A DNA stretch of 64,000 nt from Oceanospirillum sanctuarii (lineage in GTDB: Bacteria > Pseudomonadota > Gammaproteobacteria > Pseudomonadales > Halomonadaceae). Both the position numbers and the translations under genes were made by a program. The notes beneath the pieces are model-generated. The model was not told the DNA's origin. It did not search any database and saw nothing but the letters and a program-made list of their open reading frames with translations. Position 1 is the first letter of the stretch. Each line of letters opens with the position of its first letter. Where the stretch lies: contig NZ_MTBA01000003.1 in assembly GCF_002150805.1 (NCBI RefSeq), positions 310,001-374,000 of the forward strand. Direction: 5' to 3'. Below, in pieces: positions 18,196-26,151 of this stretch.

Positions 18196-18786
18196 CTAAT
18201 AAGAAAAGTGGCAGTTAACATTATCTTCGGCATAAATACTTTGATGCTCAAAGTAAAACACGGGGCTTTTATGGCACATCAGATAGATAGAGTGTGTTAA
18301 GGAGTTTCTGAAAGCATTGAACACGACCAGATGTTCTTCATCATGAATCTCAGCATCAAAGCTTAAAACCATACTTCTACCGGACTCAGGCACCTCCACA
18401 TCATCATCAAATACCGGATCAGGAGAGCACCGATACCACTCCATAGGGAACAGATAATCCTCAACCAACAATTCTGCAGCGTCCTCTGCAAATTTCTTTA
18501 AGGCATTTAAGCTTCTATATTTCTCAGTTATAAAAATACAGTTAAGCCTGGCCGTAATATAAAACATTGGATACTCATCTATTTCATACCAATCGTTATC
18601 TAACCAGATATTAATAAATCCGATATATTGTGCTCCCTCTTTAAGAGCGAACGTAGTCTGAATAGGATTAAAAGGCGTATCAATGTTTTGCAGTGCTGCA
18701 GCTCGACTAAACTCACAAGAACCATAAGCTTCCTGAAATAGAGGCTCCAGTAGATCGGCATCCCGATAAAAAATTCTCTCAACCAT
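18196..18786 (-). CDS. unknown protein, paralogue of the downstream gene
   Basis: A 196-residue soluble acidic protein, 110 nt upstream of its paralogue and on the same strand. The conserved core runs from YIGFINIWLDNDWYE through ITARLNCIFITEKYR, and it ends with an aromatic, His-rich stretch. No catalytic motif stands out. The conserved core predicts alternating strands and a helix, as in a small alpha/beta domain. AT content is clearly higher than in the flanking rapA and HD-GYP genes, and the 300 bp upstream are extremely AT-rich, suggesting recent acquisition. Possible roles (immunity or effector-type proteins often come as diverged tandem copies) are not supported by any motif I can point to. 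Confidence 0.7.
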   Translation of the reverse strand: MVERIFYRDADLLEPLFQEAYGSCEFSRAAALQNIDTPFNPIQTTFALKEGAQYIGFINIWLDNDWYEIDEYPMFYITARLNCIFITEKYRSLNALKKFAEDAAELLVEDYLFPMEWYRCSPDPVFDDDVEVPESGRSMVLSFDAEIHDEEHLVVFNAFRNSLTHSIYLMCHKSPVFYFEHQSIYAEDNVNCHFSY

Positions 18787-19094
18787 AATAAAAACTCCTG
18801 ACGAATTTGATCTCCCTTTTAAGAAAACACAGGTTCGTAATACGTCAATAGGGTTTTGGATAAATTAATTGTTAAAAAATGTACATTTTTAAGTTGCAAT
18901 TTTTTAGAGCAATTTTGCTCATTTTTCATACAAAACTTCTCTCTATTTTACAGATAGGATTATGGAGAATTATTTTGTCCCGATTGAGAATTAAAACTTG
19001 AAAATTTGATTTTTATCCCGAATATTAAAAAACAAAACTGAAATAAAAATAAAGACCAATAAAAAACTATTCCACCAAAAAAGGTTAAATACAA
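18787..19094. other. AT-rich gene-free interval
   Basis: About 300 bp of very AT-rich sequence. It holds a near-perfect palindrome centred on TGTACA (AAAAATGTACATTTTT at 18875-18890) and a GAGCAA-TT-TTGCTC hairpin (18907-18920) followed by ATTTTT. It should contain the promoter for the minus-strand pair and for the small ORF at 19095. No ORF is credible. Confidence 0.6.
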
Positions 19095-19262
19095 ATGGAT
19101 AAAATAAAAGAGATAGTCGACCTAATCAATCAAGTTCCGGTCCATTTAGGAACACTGATTGCCTTTGCTGTGATCGCATGCATCTATTTTGGCTTTGATC
19201 GACTTGAAGAAATACTGACAGAGAAAAGAAATAGGAAAACAGATCATCAAAAAAATGATTAA
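19095..19262 (+). CDS. small single-pass membrane protein
   Basis: A 55-codon ORF beginning MDKIKEIVDLINQVPVHLG. It has one hydrophobic segment (about 19-33, TLIAFAVIACIYFGF) and a charged C-terminus rich in Lys, Arg, Glu and Asp (RLEEILTEKRNRKTD...). AAGG about 10 nt before the ATG can serve as ribosome site, and a compact hairpin terminator follows 60 bp later. Promoter-ORF-terminator order and a sensible topology argue for a real gene, but it is short and lies in AT-rich DNA where chance ORFs are rarer than elsewhere only because of stop codons. Function unknown; size and shape resemble holins or small regulatory membrane proteins. Confidence 0.5.
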   Translation: MDKIKEIVDLINQVPVHLGTLIAFAVIACIYFGFDRLEEILTEKRNRKTDHQKND

Positions 19263-19322
19263 ATCCATCAAATTGATTTTTTAAATTAAAAATAGATAAA
19301 ATTAAAATATGACTCACATAAA

Positions 19323-19350
19323 ATAAAAGCCTCAATAAAGAGGCTTTTAT
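19323..19350. terminator. bidirectional terminator
   Basis: ATAAAAGCCTC (19323-19333), loop AATAAA, GAGGCTTTTAT (19340-19350). It lies between the small plus-strand ORF and the end of the minus-strand HD-GYP gene and can stop both. Confidence 0.85.
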
Positions 19351-19374
19351 ATGTTTATTCATAACGCTTACAGG

Positions 19375-20763
19375 TCATTCATTCGCCATTGCGGCAGCCT
19401 GAACTTCTGGCTCAGGGGCTTCCGGATCGATCAGACCAGGGCGGGGTAACAGAGGCTGCATCTTTTTATAGATGGCTTCGATTTTGGTTTTGTCCTCGGC
19501 AGGTAGCTTGTCGTTCCAGGAGAACTCAACCGCCAGCCGCCACAGATGACGGAAACGCCAGCGCAGGCAAACCAGAAGCTCTGAAATTTCTGCCATCTCT
19601 ATCGCATCAATCTCATCTTTATGCTTCTCACCCCAACCCAGCCATTCCGACAGATGTTCCGACCCCATTCCGGCAGAGTCACGCACCCAACGCATCTGTG
19701 TAATGCATTCGGATACGCCACGGGCGATTCGGGAGCGCGGGTAATTAGCGGCAATATCAAACAACTCAACGGAGAGTTCAAACAGCTCACTCACCTGAGC
19801 GTTCTGGCGGGTAACATCTTCCACATTCACTTCCGGCAGTGCTTTTTCCACATGGGAAGCGATCTTAGGATCTTTCAGAACCGCCAGCAGGGCTTCCACA
19901 TTGCGCACCCCAAAGGTGCTCATATTCACTTCCAGATAAGCGTTCCAGGCCAGAATGGTTTTGGTTGAGCGTTTGTCATCATAGAAGATTTCAAACAGCT
20001 GATCGGAAAGACCAATTAAGGGCGCAATCCAGCTGATCTCTTTCGCCGGTTTCTGGGAAGGATAACCCGAGCGGTCACAGCGCTCCTGATGATCTGCCAC
20101 GCCGTTGAGAGCATCGGCGTCATAGATCTTGCGGCCTTCCATAATAATACGGGCGACAATCGGGTGGGTTTTCAGCGCGCGCCACTGTTGATAACTCAGA
20201 CCTTCACCCTTGGTGGCAGCATCCACAGGAATATGCAGCAGGCCGATATCGTGGCCCAAACCCGCAGCGAATGCGGAGAAATAACTCTGATGAGGTAAGC
20301 CCTGAATTTTGGCCAGTAGCGGCGTCATCCAGGCGCAGAAGAGGCTGCGTTTATAAACATCCGGCATCACCTTCTGCATAACGGTGAGGCGCTGCAGTAC
20401 CTGAGCAGGAATCGGCTTCACAAAAAGCAGCTGGCGAATGGTGACTTCAAACTCGAAGTGCTGATGCAGCAGATTGAACTCAGTCTCTGATTCCACCAAT
20501 TCAAGAATCTGATTAAGGATGTCGTAAACGGTAAGCGCATTAGCAACGCTGATCGACTGGTCGAGTTCTTTTTTCAGCTTGTGCTGAACCAGATGCCCCG
20601 CAACCCTTTGGGTGATCACTGCGCCCTTTTTCAGCAGCAGAACACCATGTTCGTTGAAAATATCTTCAGAAGCCGTGGCCGGATTGGTCTTCTCAACATC
20701 AGCCAGATGGTTCACATACTCATCGGTCTGATTCAGATCGTATTCGTTATTTTGTTCCGACAT
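19375..20763 (-). CDS. HD-GYP-type (putative c-di-GMP phosphodiesterase) protein
   Basis: A 462-residue cytoplasmic protein. The N-terminus includes VLLLKKGAVIT, the element that precedes HD-GYP domains in several families. The HD motif is GHDIGLLHIP (about 185), followed by a THP helix and DHQERCDRSGYP, so HD and GYP are both present. Two departures from the usual pattern are seen: HDIGK has Leu for Lys, and the later DVFDAL-type motif reads LSDQLFEIF. The C-terminal 180 residues are helical with no known domain. It may therefore be a weak or inactive phosphodiesterase acting as a c-di-GMP sensor. Single gene; AGGGG about 12 nt upstream of ATG. Confidence 0.8.
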   Translation of the reverse strand: MSEQNNEYDLNQTDEYVNHLADVEKTNPATASEDIFNEHGVLLLKKGAVITQRVAGHLVQHKLKKELDQSISVANALTVYDILNQILELVESETEFNLLHQHFEFEVTIRQLLFVKPIPAQVLQRLTVMQKVMPDVYKRSLFCAWMTPLLAKIQGLPHQSYFSAFAAGLGHDIGLLHIPVDAATKGEGLSYQQWRALKTHPIVARIIMEGRKIYDADALNGVADHQERCDRSGYPSQKPAKEISWIAPLIGLSDQLFEIFYDDKRSTKTILAWNAYLEVNMSTFGVRNVEALLAVLKDPKIASHVEKALPEVNVEDVTRQNAQVSELFELSVELFDIAANYPRSRIARGVSECITQMRWVRDSAGMGSEHLSEWLGWGEKHKDEIDAIEMAEISELLVCLRWRFRHLWRLAVEFSWNDKLPAEDKTKIEAIYKKMQPLLPRPGLIDPEAPEPEVQAAAMANE

Positions 20764-20907
20764 CCAAAACGCCCCTAAAGCACTTTACGATAAGCCACCA
20801 CGGGATAAGCCTCCTCGGGATGAAGATTGCCCGGCTTAGTTGTAATTATTTCACTCCATAATAACAAACAAATGTACTTTGAGAATGTTTCTCCTGTGTA
20901 GCTTTCG

Positions 20908-21804
20908 TTACTGATTTAAAATCTGCTCCAAAGCGGGTTTCAGAGTGCTGTAACGGAACTCAAATCCAGCCTCCTGCAGGCGGTGAGGTACAACCTTAGC
21001 ACCGGTCAGTAACATCTCTGACAACTCTCCCAACATTAGTTTGAGGGCACAGGCAGGAACCGGCATCAGCAGAGGTCGTTTCAGTACACCCGCCAGAATC
21101 CGGCTGAAGGTGGCATTACGTACCGGCGTGGGGGCTGTGCCATTAAAAGCACCGCTCAGATCTTCCCGCTGCATCAGAAAGAGTATCGCTTCAATCAGAT
21201 CATCTCTGTGCACCCAGGGCATATAGTGTTCACCGGAACCCAATCGACCACCCAGCCCCAGTTTGAAAGGGGTCAGCAAGCGGGCAAGCATGCCGCCATC
21301 AGGCCCCAGCACCAGACCGGTACGTAACAGACAGACCCGAACACCACTTTGCTCTGCCGCCATCGCTTCGTTTTCCCACTCCTGACAGAGACGATGGGCA
21401 AATTCATCGTGACAATCCGAAGCTTCTGTCACCTCTTCATCGCCATGGGCACCATAAAAACCGATGGCGGAACCACTGATCAACACCTTAGGCTTGCGAC
21501 TGGCTTCTTCAGCAAAACGTACCAGCTGACGGGTCGGGCGCAGGCGACTCTGCAGCAACTCCTCTTTACGGGCATCGCTCCAGCGGGCATCAGCAATGGG
21601 AGCTCCTGCCAGATTGATCATCACATCGATCGGCTGATCCCGCCATTGCAACGGATCTGCCGCCGCATTTACCGGACGTCCTAAAATAGAATTTACCTGA
21701 TCCGGACGACGACTGACCACGTAAAGCACATGCCCCTCATCCAGAAGACGATGACAAAGGGCCCGACCAATAAAACCTGTGCCGCCTGTGAGCAAAATAT
21801 TCAT
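20908..21804 (-). CDS. TIGR01777-family NAD(P)-dependent epimerase/SDR protein (YfcH-like)
   Basis: Extended short-chain dehydrogenase fold: MNILLTGGTGFIGRALCHRL is the nucleotide-binding start, with INLAGAPIA, SGSAIGFYG (in place of the YxxxK Tyr region) and PWVHRDDLI, all typical of the YfcH family. The C-terminal DUF1731-like part ends with AGFEFRYSTLKPAL. 298 residues, as usual. Substrate unknown. ATG 21804 has GGAGG 8 nt upstream; an earlier in-frame start was rejected. It is divergent from the cbiX-like gene, and the intergenic region holds a LitR/MlrA-type box. Family members often accompany phrB and MerR genes, which supports membership of the same regulon. Confidence 0.88.
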   Translation of the reverse strand: MNILLTGGTGFIGRALCHRLLDEGHVLYVVSRRPDQVNSILGRPVNAAADPLQWRDQPIDVMINLAGAPIADARWSDARKEELLQSRLRPTRQLVRFAEEASRKPKVLISGSAIGFYGAHGDEEVTEASDCHDEFAHRLCQEWENEAMAAEQSGVRVCLLRTGLVLGPDGGMLARLLTPFKLGLGGRLGSGEHYMPWVHRDDLIEAILFLMQREDLSGAFNGTAPTPVRNATFSRILAGVLKRPLLMPVPACALKLMLGELSEMLLTGAKVVPHRLQEAGFEFRYSTLKPALEQILNQ

Positions 21805-21864
21805 CTGATACGCCTCCTGCAGGTCAATCACATCTGTTTTGAGTATGATTTAAAACCGTTAAAT

Positions 21865-21890
21865 TTGTATAATTTTTTAATCTTGTACAA
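21865..21890. promoter_or_regulatory. LitR/MlrA-type MerR operator, divergent
   Basis: TTGTATA, 12-nt AT-rich spacer, TGTACAA. The same half-sites and the same spacer occur at 22374-22399. The arrangement agrees with the reported MlrA box of E. coli (AAAATTGTACA-N12-TGTACAATTTT). It lies between the epimerase (minus) and the cbiX-like gene (plus), about 60-70 bp from each start. Confidence 0.65.
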
Positions 21891-21956
21891 CTATACCTCC
21901 GTGATCCCACTTTGGATCAGGCAACTAAGAAACACCAACCTTGATAGGCCATCATT

Positions 21957-22373
21957 ATGTCAGCTACCGATCAAGCAACACTTGAGAACACCTCCCGCCA
22001 GACATTGCTGGTGCTGCTGGCTCATGGCAGCAGTGATCCGGCCTGGCAGAAACCGTTTCAGGAGATGACAGCCAGCATCGCCGCCAACCAGAAACATCCA
22101 GTTAAGCTAGGCTTTATGGAGCTTTGCGGACCATCACTGGAAGATATTGCGAAAGAAATCCCACAGAATGAGGCAACGGATATTGAGATTCTGCCACTGT
22201 TTTTCTCTGCCGGTCGCCACCTGAGAAAAGATGTCCCTATGCAAATAAAAGCGCTGAACCAGACCTTCAGCCACCTGAATTTCACCCTGCACGATCCGGT
22301 GGGTTTTCACCCTAAAATGACCGAGGCCTTAACATCGATTGCCGCTGATCTGGATTTCTCCGACAAAAAATAA
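21957..22373 (+). CDS. CbiX/SirB-like chelatase family protein
   Basis: 138 residues, one chelatase domain. VLLAHGSSDPAW carries the metal-binding His of the CbiX/SirB family and ILPLFFSAGRHLRKDVP the second conserved His with its flanking motif. Short CbiX proteins insert cobalt or iron/nickel into sirohydrochlorin-type rings, acting as dimers. No cobalamin or siroheme pathway gene is adjacent; instead it heads a plus-strand group with DUF523/DUF1722, merR and phrB. Such short CbiX proteins in photolyase clusters have no firm function. An operator-like element lies upstream and another immediately after its stop. Confidence 0.82.
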   Translation: MSATDQATLENTSRQTLLVLLAHGSSDPAWQKPFQEMTASIAANQKHPVKLGFMELCGPSLEDIAKEIPQNEATDIEILPLFFSAGRHLRKDVPMQIKALNQTFSHLNFTLHDPVGFHPKMTEALTSIAADLDFSDKK

Positions 22374-22401
22374 TTGTACAAATTTATTTTTTTGTACAAT
22401 T
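22372..22401. promoter_or_regulatory. LitR/MlrA-type MerR operator, perfect copy
   Basis: AATTGTACA (22372-22380), 12-nt spacer, TGTACAATT (22393-22401): a perfect 9-bp inverted repeat. It begins at the last base of the cbiX-like stop region and stands about 80 bp before the DUF523 start, so it probably controls a second promoter driving the DUF523-merR-phrB genes. Confidence 0.75.
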
Positions 22402-22479
22402 ATAAAAACAACTCCACAGCACACATCAAAAAGTACCTTCAAATCTATTGATGAAGAATCTGCACAGAGGGTTGTTGCC

Positions 22480-23481
22480 ATGACCAGCATGACACCGGAA
22501 GTAAACGCTTCAGCACCATCTCAGACGCTTAAATTCCCTGATCGCGAAATACGTGTAGGTATCAGCCAGTGTCTGCTGGGAGAAAAAGTCCGTTTCGATG
22601 GCGGCCATAAACACGCGCACTACTGCACGGATGTGCTGGGCAAGTACTTCACCTTTGTACCCACCTGCCCGGAAGTGGGTGCAGGTATGGGCACTCCCCG
22701 TGAACCGATTCGTCTGGTGAATATGAATGATGAGGTTCGGGTTCGCGGCACCAAAAGCGATGATGACTACACCGAGGCCCTGACCCACTTCAGCGAGCAG
22801 GCAGTGAAACGTCTGACCGGCCTGAGCGGTTATATTCTGCTGGGTAAGTCGCCAAGCTGTGGCATGGAGCGGGTGAAGGTTTATCGGGAGAACGGTTATC
22901 GCTCCGACATTACTCAGGGTGGTGTTTTTGCTGAAACCCTGATGCGTACCTATCCGGAGCTACCGGTGGAGGAAAGCGGTCGCCTGAATGATCCCCAGCT
23001 GCGCGAGAGCTTCCTGACCCGGGTTTACGCCTATCACACCTGGCAGGCGATGATCGAGGAAGGCATCACGCCGAAAGCTTTGCTCGATTTCCATACCCAG
23101 TACAAACCTTTGCTGATGGCCCACAACCAGCAAGCCTATCGGGATCTGGGCAAATGGCTGGCAGGTGTGGATAAAACCAGCGTTGTACAGAAAGCAAAAG
23201 AGTATCTGCCGAAATTTATGGCGATTCTGAAGCAGCCGGCAACCCGCCAGAACCACACCAATACGCTGATGCACCTGCAGGGTTATCTGAAAAACAATCT
23301 CAGCAGCGCAGAACGTCAGCATCTGCGTCAAACCATCGACAACTACCGTACCGGTATGATCCCCCTGATCGCTCCGCTTGTACTGATGCGCCATCTATTT
23401 GAAGTGCACGGCTGCGAATACGCCGGTAACTATCGCTACCTGTTCCCTTATCCGGAATCTCTGGCGATTGATGGCGTTTAA
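22480..23481 (+). CDS. DUF523 plus DUF1722 protein (YbgA fusion type)
   Basis: Two domains. Residues about 25-165 are DUF523: GISQCLLGEKVRFDGGHK, TCPEVGAGMGTPREP, and LGKSPSCGMERVKVY, with three conserved cysteines likely to bind metal or a cluster. Residues about 200-320 are DUF1722, with KFMAILKQPATRQNHTNTLMH, LQGYL and PLIAPLVLMRHLF. No biochemical role is established to my knowledge; the gene is a frequent neighbour of phrB and LitR-type merR genes. ATG 22480 has AGAGG about 10 nt upstream; a start at 22339 would run through the operator and was rejected. 333 residues. The merR gene follows after 69 nt. Confidence 0.88.
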   Translation: MTSMTPEVNASAPSQTLKFPDREIRVGISQCLLGEKVRFDGGHKHAHYCTDVLGKYFTFVPTCPEVGAGMGTPREPIRLVNMNDEVRVRGTKSDDDYTEALTHFSEQAVKRLTGLSGYILLGKSPSCGMERVKVYRENGYRSDITQGGVFAETLMRTYPELPVEESGRLNDPQLRESFLTRVYAYHTWQAMIEEGITPKALLDFHTQYKPLLMAHNQQAYRDLGKWLAGVDKTSVVQKAKEYLPKFMAILKQPATRQNHTNTLMHLQGYLKNNLSSAERQHLRQTIDNYRTGMIPLIAPLVLMRHLFEVHGCEYAGNYRYLFPYPESLAIDGV

Positions 23482-23550
23482 AGCTCCGCTGATTGCAGTG
23501 TAAACCCGATCTTTTGAAGCGCGCCTCAGGCGCGGTGTTCAGGAATTTTT

Positions 23551-24513
23551 ATGACCTCATCCCCTCCAGACAACACCCGGCTGCCGGCTTATGCGGCGGC
23601 CGATGATGACCCCGCCCGCTGGCTGCCAATCCGCGAAGTTTCGGAGCGCACCGGTGTTAACTCGGTCACCTTACGTGCCTGGGAAAGACGTTATGGCCTG
23701 ATCAAGCCTCAGCGGACCCGCAAGGGGCACAGACTTTACTGCGAGTTTGATGTTGAGCGTATCGAGCAGATTCAGCAGTGGTTAGCGCGAGGTGTTTCTG
23801 TTGGCCAGGTGGCTAAGTTGCTGCCTCCTCTGGCAGAACAGGAACTCGCTTCAACCGACGCCACTCAACAGCAGACGCAAACAGAACAGCCAGAACCCGA
23901 CTGGAAACCTGTACTGGACGAATCTCTGACCGCACTGAAAGACGGCAATCTGATCCGCTTTGACCAGACTCTGAATCAGGTCAGCGCCATCTATCCGGCA
24001 GCTCTGCTGATGCGCTTCTATTGGCAACCTTTATTAGCTCAGCTAGCGGCAGAACCTGAAGGCGAACGCCGGCAACTCATGCTGCTACAACTGGACAGCT
24101 ACCTGAGAAACAGGGTTGGTGCCCGACTGATGCATCGCAACCTGCAGGCCAAGGAACAGAAGCGCCTGCTGATCAGTCATCTGCCCGGCGAACAGCCAAA
24201 GTTTGAGCTTTGGTTAGCAGCGCTGATGTGTACTGATCTGAATATCCCGGTATTACTACTGGACGAACTGCCATCCTGGTCACTCCTGCACCTGATTGAT
24301 CAGCAACAGGTTTTAAGTGGCGTCCTGCTTCTGGGCAGCGAGAAAACTGCAGCTCTAAAACAAAGCGAGCAGCAACAACTGCAGTCACTGGAGATCCCCT
24401 GTTGGATAGCAGGCCCTCTCGCCCGTATTCAGCCGGAACTATTCACCGACTGCGGTTGGCAGATTGCGGAAAACTGGCCAGAACTGCTCAGTGAAAAGCG
24501 CCAGCAATTCTGA
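23551..24513 (+). CDS. MerR-family regulator of LitR/MlrA type
   Basis: Residues about 25-95 form the MerR winged helix: PIREVSERTGVNSVTLRAWE, then RRYGLIKPQRT and GHRLY. Residues 120-310 have the size and helical pattern of the cobalamin-binding half of CarH/LitR, but the DxHxxG cobalt-ligand motif is absent. That places it with class II LitR, MlrA or BluR proteins, which do not use B12 themselves. It likely represses its own cluster through the TTGTACA-N12-TGTACAA elements at 21865 and 22372. A partner photoreceptor (a LOV or BLUF protein for these classes) is not seen in the window. 320 residues; phrB follows after 82 nt. Confidence 0.85.
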   Translation: MTSSPPDNTRLPAYAAADDDPARWLPIREVSERTGVNSVTLRAWERRYGLIKPQRTRKGHRLYCEFDVERIEQIQQWLARGVSVGQVAKLLPPLAEQELASTDATQQQTQTEQPEPDWKPVLDESLTALKDGNLIRFDQTLNQVSAIYPAALLMRFYWQPLLAQLAAEPEGERRQLMLLQLDSYLRNRVGARLMHRNLQAKEQKRLLISHLPGEQPKFELWLAALMCTDLNIPVLLLDELPSWSLLHLIDQQQVLSGVLLLGSEKTAALKQSEQQQLQSLEIPCWIAGPLARIQPELFTDCGWQIAENWPELLSEKRQQF

Positions 24514-24595
24514 GCCAGTATCTATGCAGGAAGCTTGATGAGCCCCTAAACATCAAAATCATCCATCACCCATAACGCATTCATGAGAGTCCACC

Positions 24596-26047
24596 ATGTC
24601 GCAACTGGTTTGGTTCCGATCCGATCTTCGCATCCATGATAATCCGGCCCTCTTTACCGCCTGTCAGCAGGCTCAACAACAGGGAAGCGGTGTTATCGCC
24701 TGCTTCCTTCGCCCCCTGCAACAGTGGCAAGACCACGACTGGGGGCAAAACCGAATGCGCTATACCGAACGCTGTGTGGCAGATCTGAAAGAAGAGCTGG
24801 AAGCCCTGCATATCCCGCTGATCTGTTTGGATGTGGACACCTTCAAAGAGCAGATTCCGACACTGCTGCAACTCTGCACGCTACTCGGCTGCGAGCAGAT
24901 CTTTGCCAATGAAGAGCCGGAACTGAATGAACGCCAGCGGGATCAGGCGCTGATCCCTTTAGCAGAGCAGGCTGGGATTCGTTGTCAGCTGTTCCATGAT
25001 CAGAGCCTGCTGCCTCTTGGCAGCGTACTGAAAAATGATGGAATGCCTTATCGGGTTTATACCCCGTTTCGTAAACAGGCTCAGCAGCTAATCGCTCAGC
25101 AACCGGTGGAGACTTTTCCGGCACCAGTCCCTGTTATTTCCGAGCACCAACAGGAGGTGCAGAATCAAGTTGCCGCACAGGTATGGGATCAGCTTGGGCT
25201 CTCCTCCTTCCAACCTGAAACCTACGCCGACGACCCGGTTCAACAACGCTGGCCAGCCACAGAGAAAGACGCTTTTCACCTGCTGGAAGCCTTCTGCGGT
25301 CAACCGATCAATCGCTATAAGGTGCAACGGGATTTTCCGGCAGATGCCAAGGGCACCAGTTTGCTATCGCCTATGCTGGCTGCCGGTAAGCTCTCCATTA
25401 AAAGCTGTTGGCGGGCTGCTGAGCAGATAAGCCTGAGCGATCCGGCTGCGGCGGAGTCTGCAAACACCTGGCAGGGGGAGCTGTTGTGGCGGGACTTTTA
25501 TCGCCACTTATTAGTGCTCTATCCGGAGCTGAATCGCTACCAGCCTTTTAAAGAGGAAACCAAACAGATTCGATGGCGTGACGCTCCCGAAGATCTGCAA
25601 CGCTGGCAGGAAGGCAAAACCGGTTTTCCGCTGGTGGATGCCGCCATGCGCCAGCTGAAAGAAACCGGCTGGATGCATAACCGTCTGAGAATGCTGACCG
25701 CTGTCTTTCTGAGTAAGTACCTGCTGATCGACTGGCATGAAGGGGAACGCTGGTTTATGCAGCACCTGGTGGATGCGGATCTGGCGTCCAATAACGGCGG
25801 CTGGCAGTGGGCAGCGTCCACCGGCACCGATGCTGTACCTTACTTCCGCTTATTAAGCCCCTACCGTCAGGCAGAACGCTTTGATGCGCAGGGTGAGTTT
25901 ATCGCCCGCTTTGTACCTGAGCTGGCCAAACTGCCTGCCAAACAGCGTATCCAGCCGAAGGGTTATGTACAGGGCTACCCGAACCCCATGGTGGATCTTA
26001 AAGAGGGTAAAGAACGCATGATGACCGCCTTTAAAGCCATCAAATAG
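24596..26047 (+). CDS. phrB: deoxyribodipyrimidine photolyase
   Basis: Repairs UV cyclobutane pyrimidine dimers using blue light and FADH-. 483 residues, against 472 in E. coli. The N-terminal antenna domain begins LVWFRSDLRIHDNPALF. The FAD domain carries LLWRDFYRH, WQEGKTGFPLVDAAMRQL, TGWMHNRLRM and ASNNGGWQWAASTGTDAVPYFR, with the Trp residues of the electron chain present. GAGAG precedes the ATG. It is last in the cbiX-DUF523-merR-phrB direction and ends at a perfect palindromic terminator. Confidence 0.96.
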   Translation: MSQLVWFRSDLRIHDNPALFTACQQAQQQGSGVIACFLRPLQQWQDHDWGQNRMRYTERCVADLKEELEALHIPLICLDVDTFKEQIPTLLQLCTLLGCEQIFANEEPELNERQRDQALIPLAEQAGIRCQLFHDQSLLPLGSVLKNDGMPYRVYTPFRKQAQQLIAQQPVETFPAPVPVISEHQQEVQNQVAAQVWDQLGLSSFQPETYADDPVQQRWPATEKDAFHLLEAFCGQPINRYKVQRDFPADAKGTSLLSPMLAAGKLSIKSCWRAAEQISLSDPAAAESANTWQGELLWRDFYRHLLVLYPELNRYQPFKEETKQIRWRDAPEDLQRWQEGKTGFPLVDAAMRQLKETGWMHNRLRMLTAVFLSKYLLIDWHEGERWFMQHLVDADLASNNGGWQWAASTGTDAVPYFRLLSPYRQAERFDAQGEFIARFVPELAKLPAKQRIQPKGYVQGYPNPMVDLKEGKERMMTAFKAIK

Positions 26048-26082
26048 CGCCATCATCGTCGCTACTGCTACTGCCATCACCA

Positions 26083-26120
26083 TAAAAAAAGCCCTGTGCT
26101 GAATTCAGCACAGGGCTTTT
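26083..26120. terminator. bidirectional palindromic terminator
   Basis: A perfect 34-bp palindrome (AAAAGCCCTGTGCTGAA with its complement, 26087-26120), with extra A upstream. It closes phrB and the convergent Aer-like gene. Confidence 0.92.
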
Positions 26121-26151
26121 AACTATTTGTTCGACGTAGTTCGGAAATGCG

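Noticed and set aside
19126-19362. 78-codon minus-strand frame overlapping the small membrane ORF
   Set aside because: It runs through the terminator hairpin and lacks a ribosome site; the plus-strand ORF fits better.
22339-22479. N-terminal extension of the DUF523 protein
   Set aside because: It would overlap the end of the cbiX-like gene and translate through the operator; a good ribosome site precedes ATG 22480.
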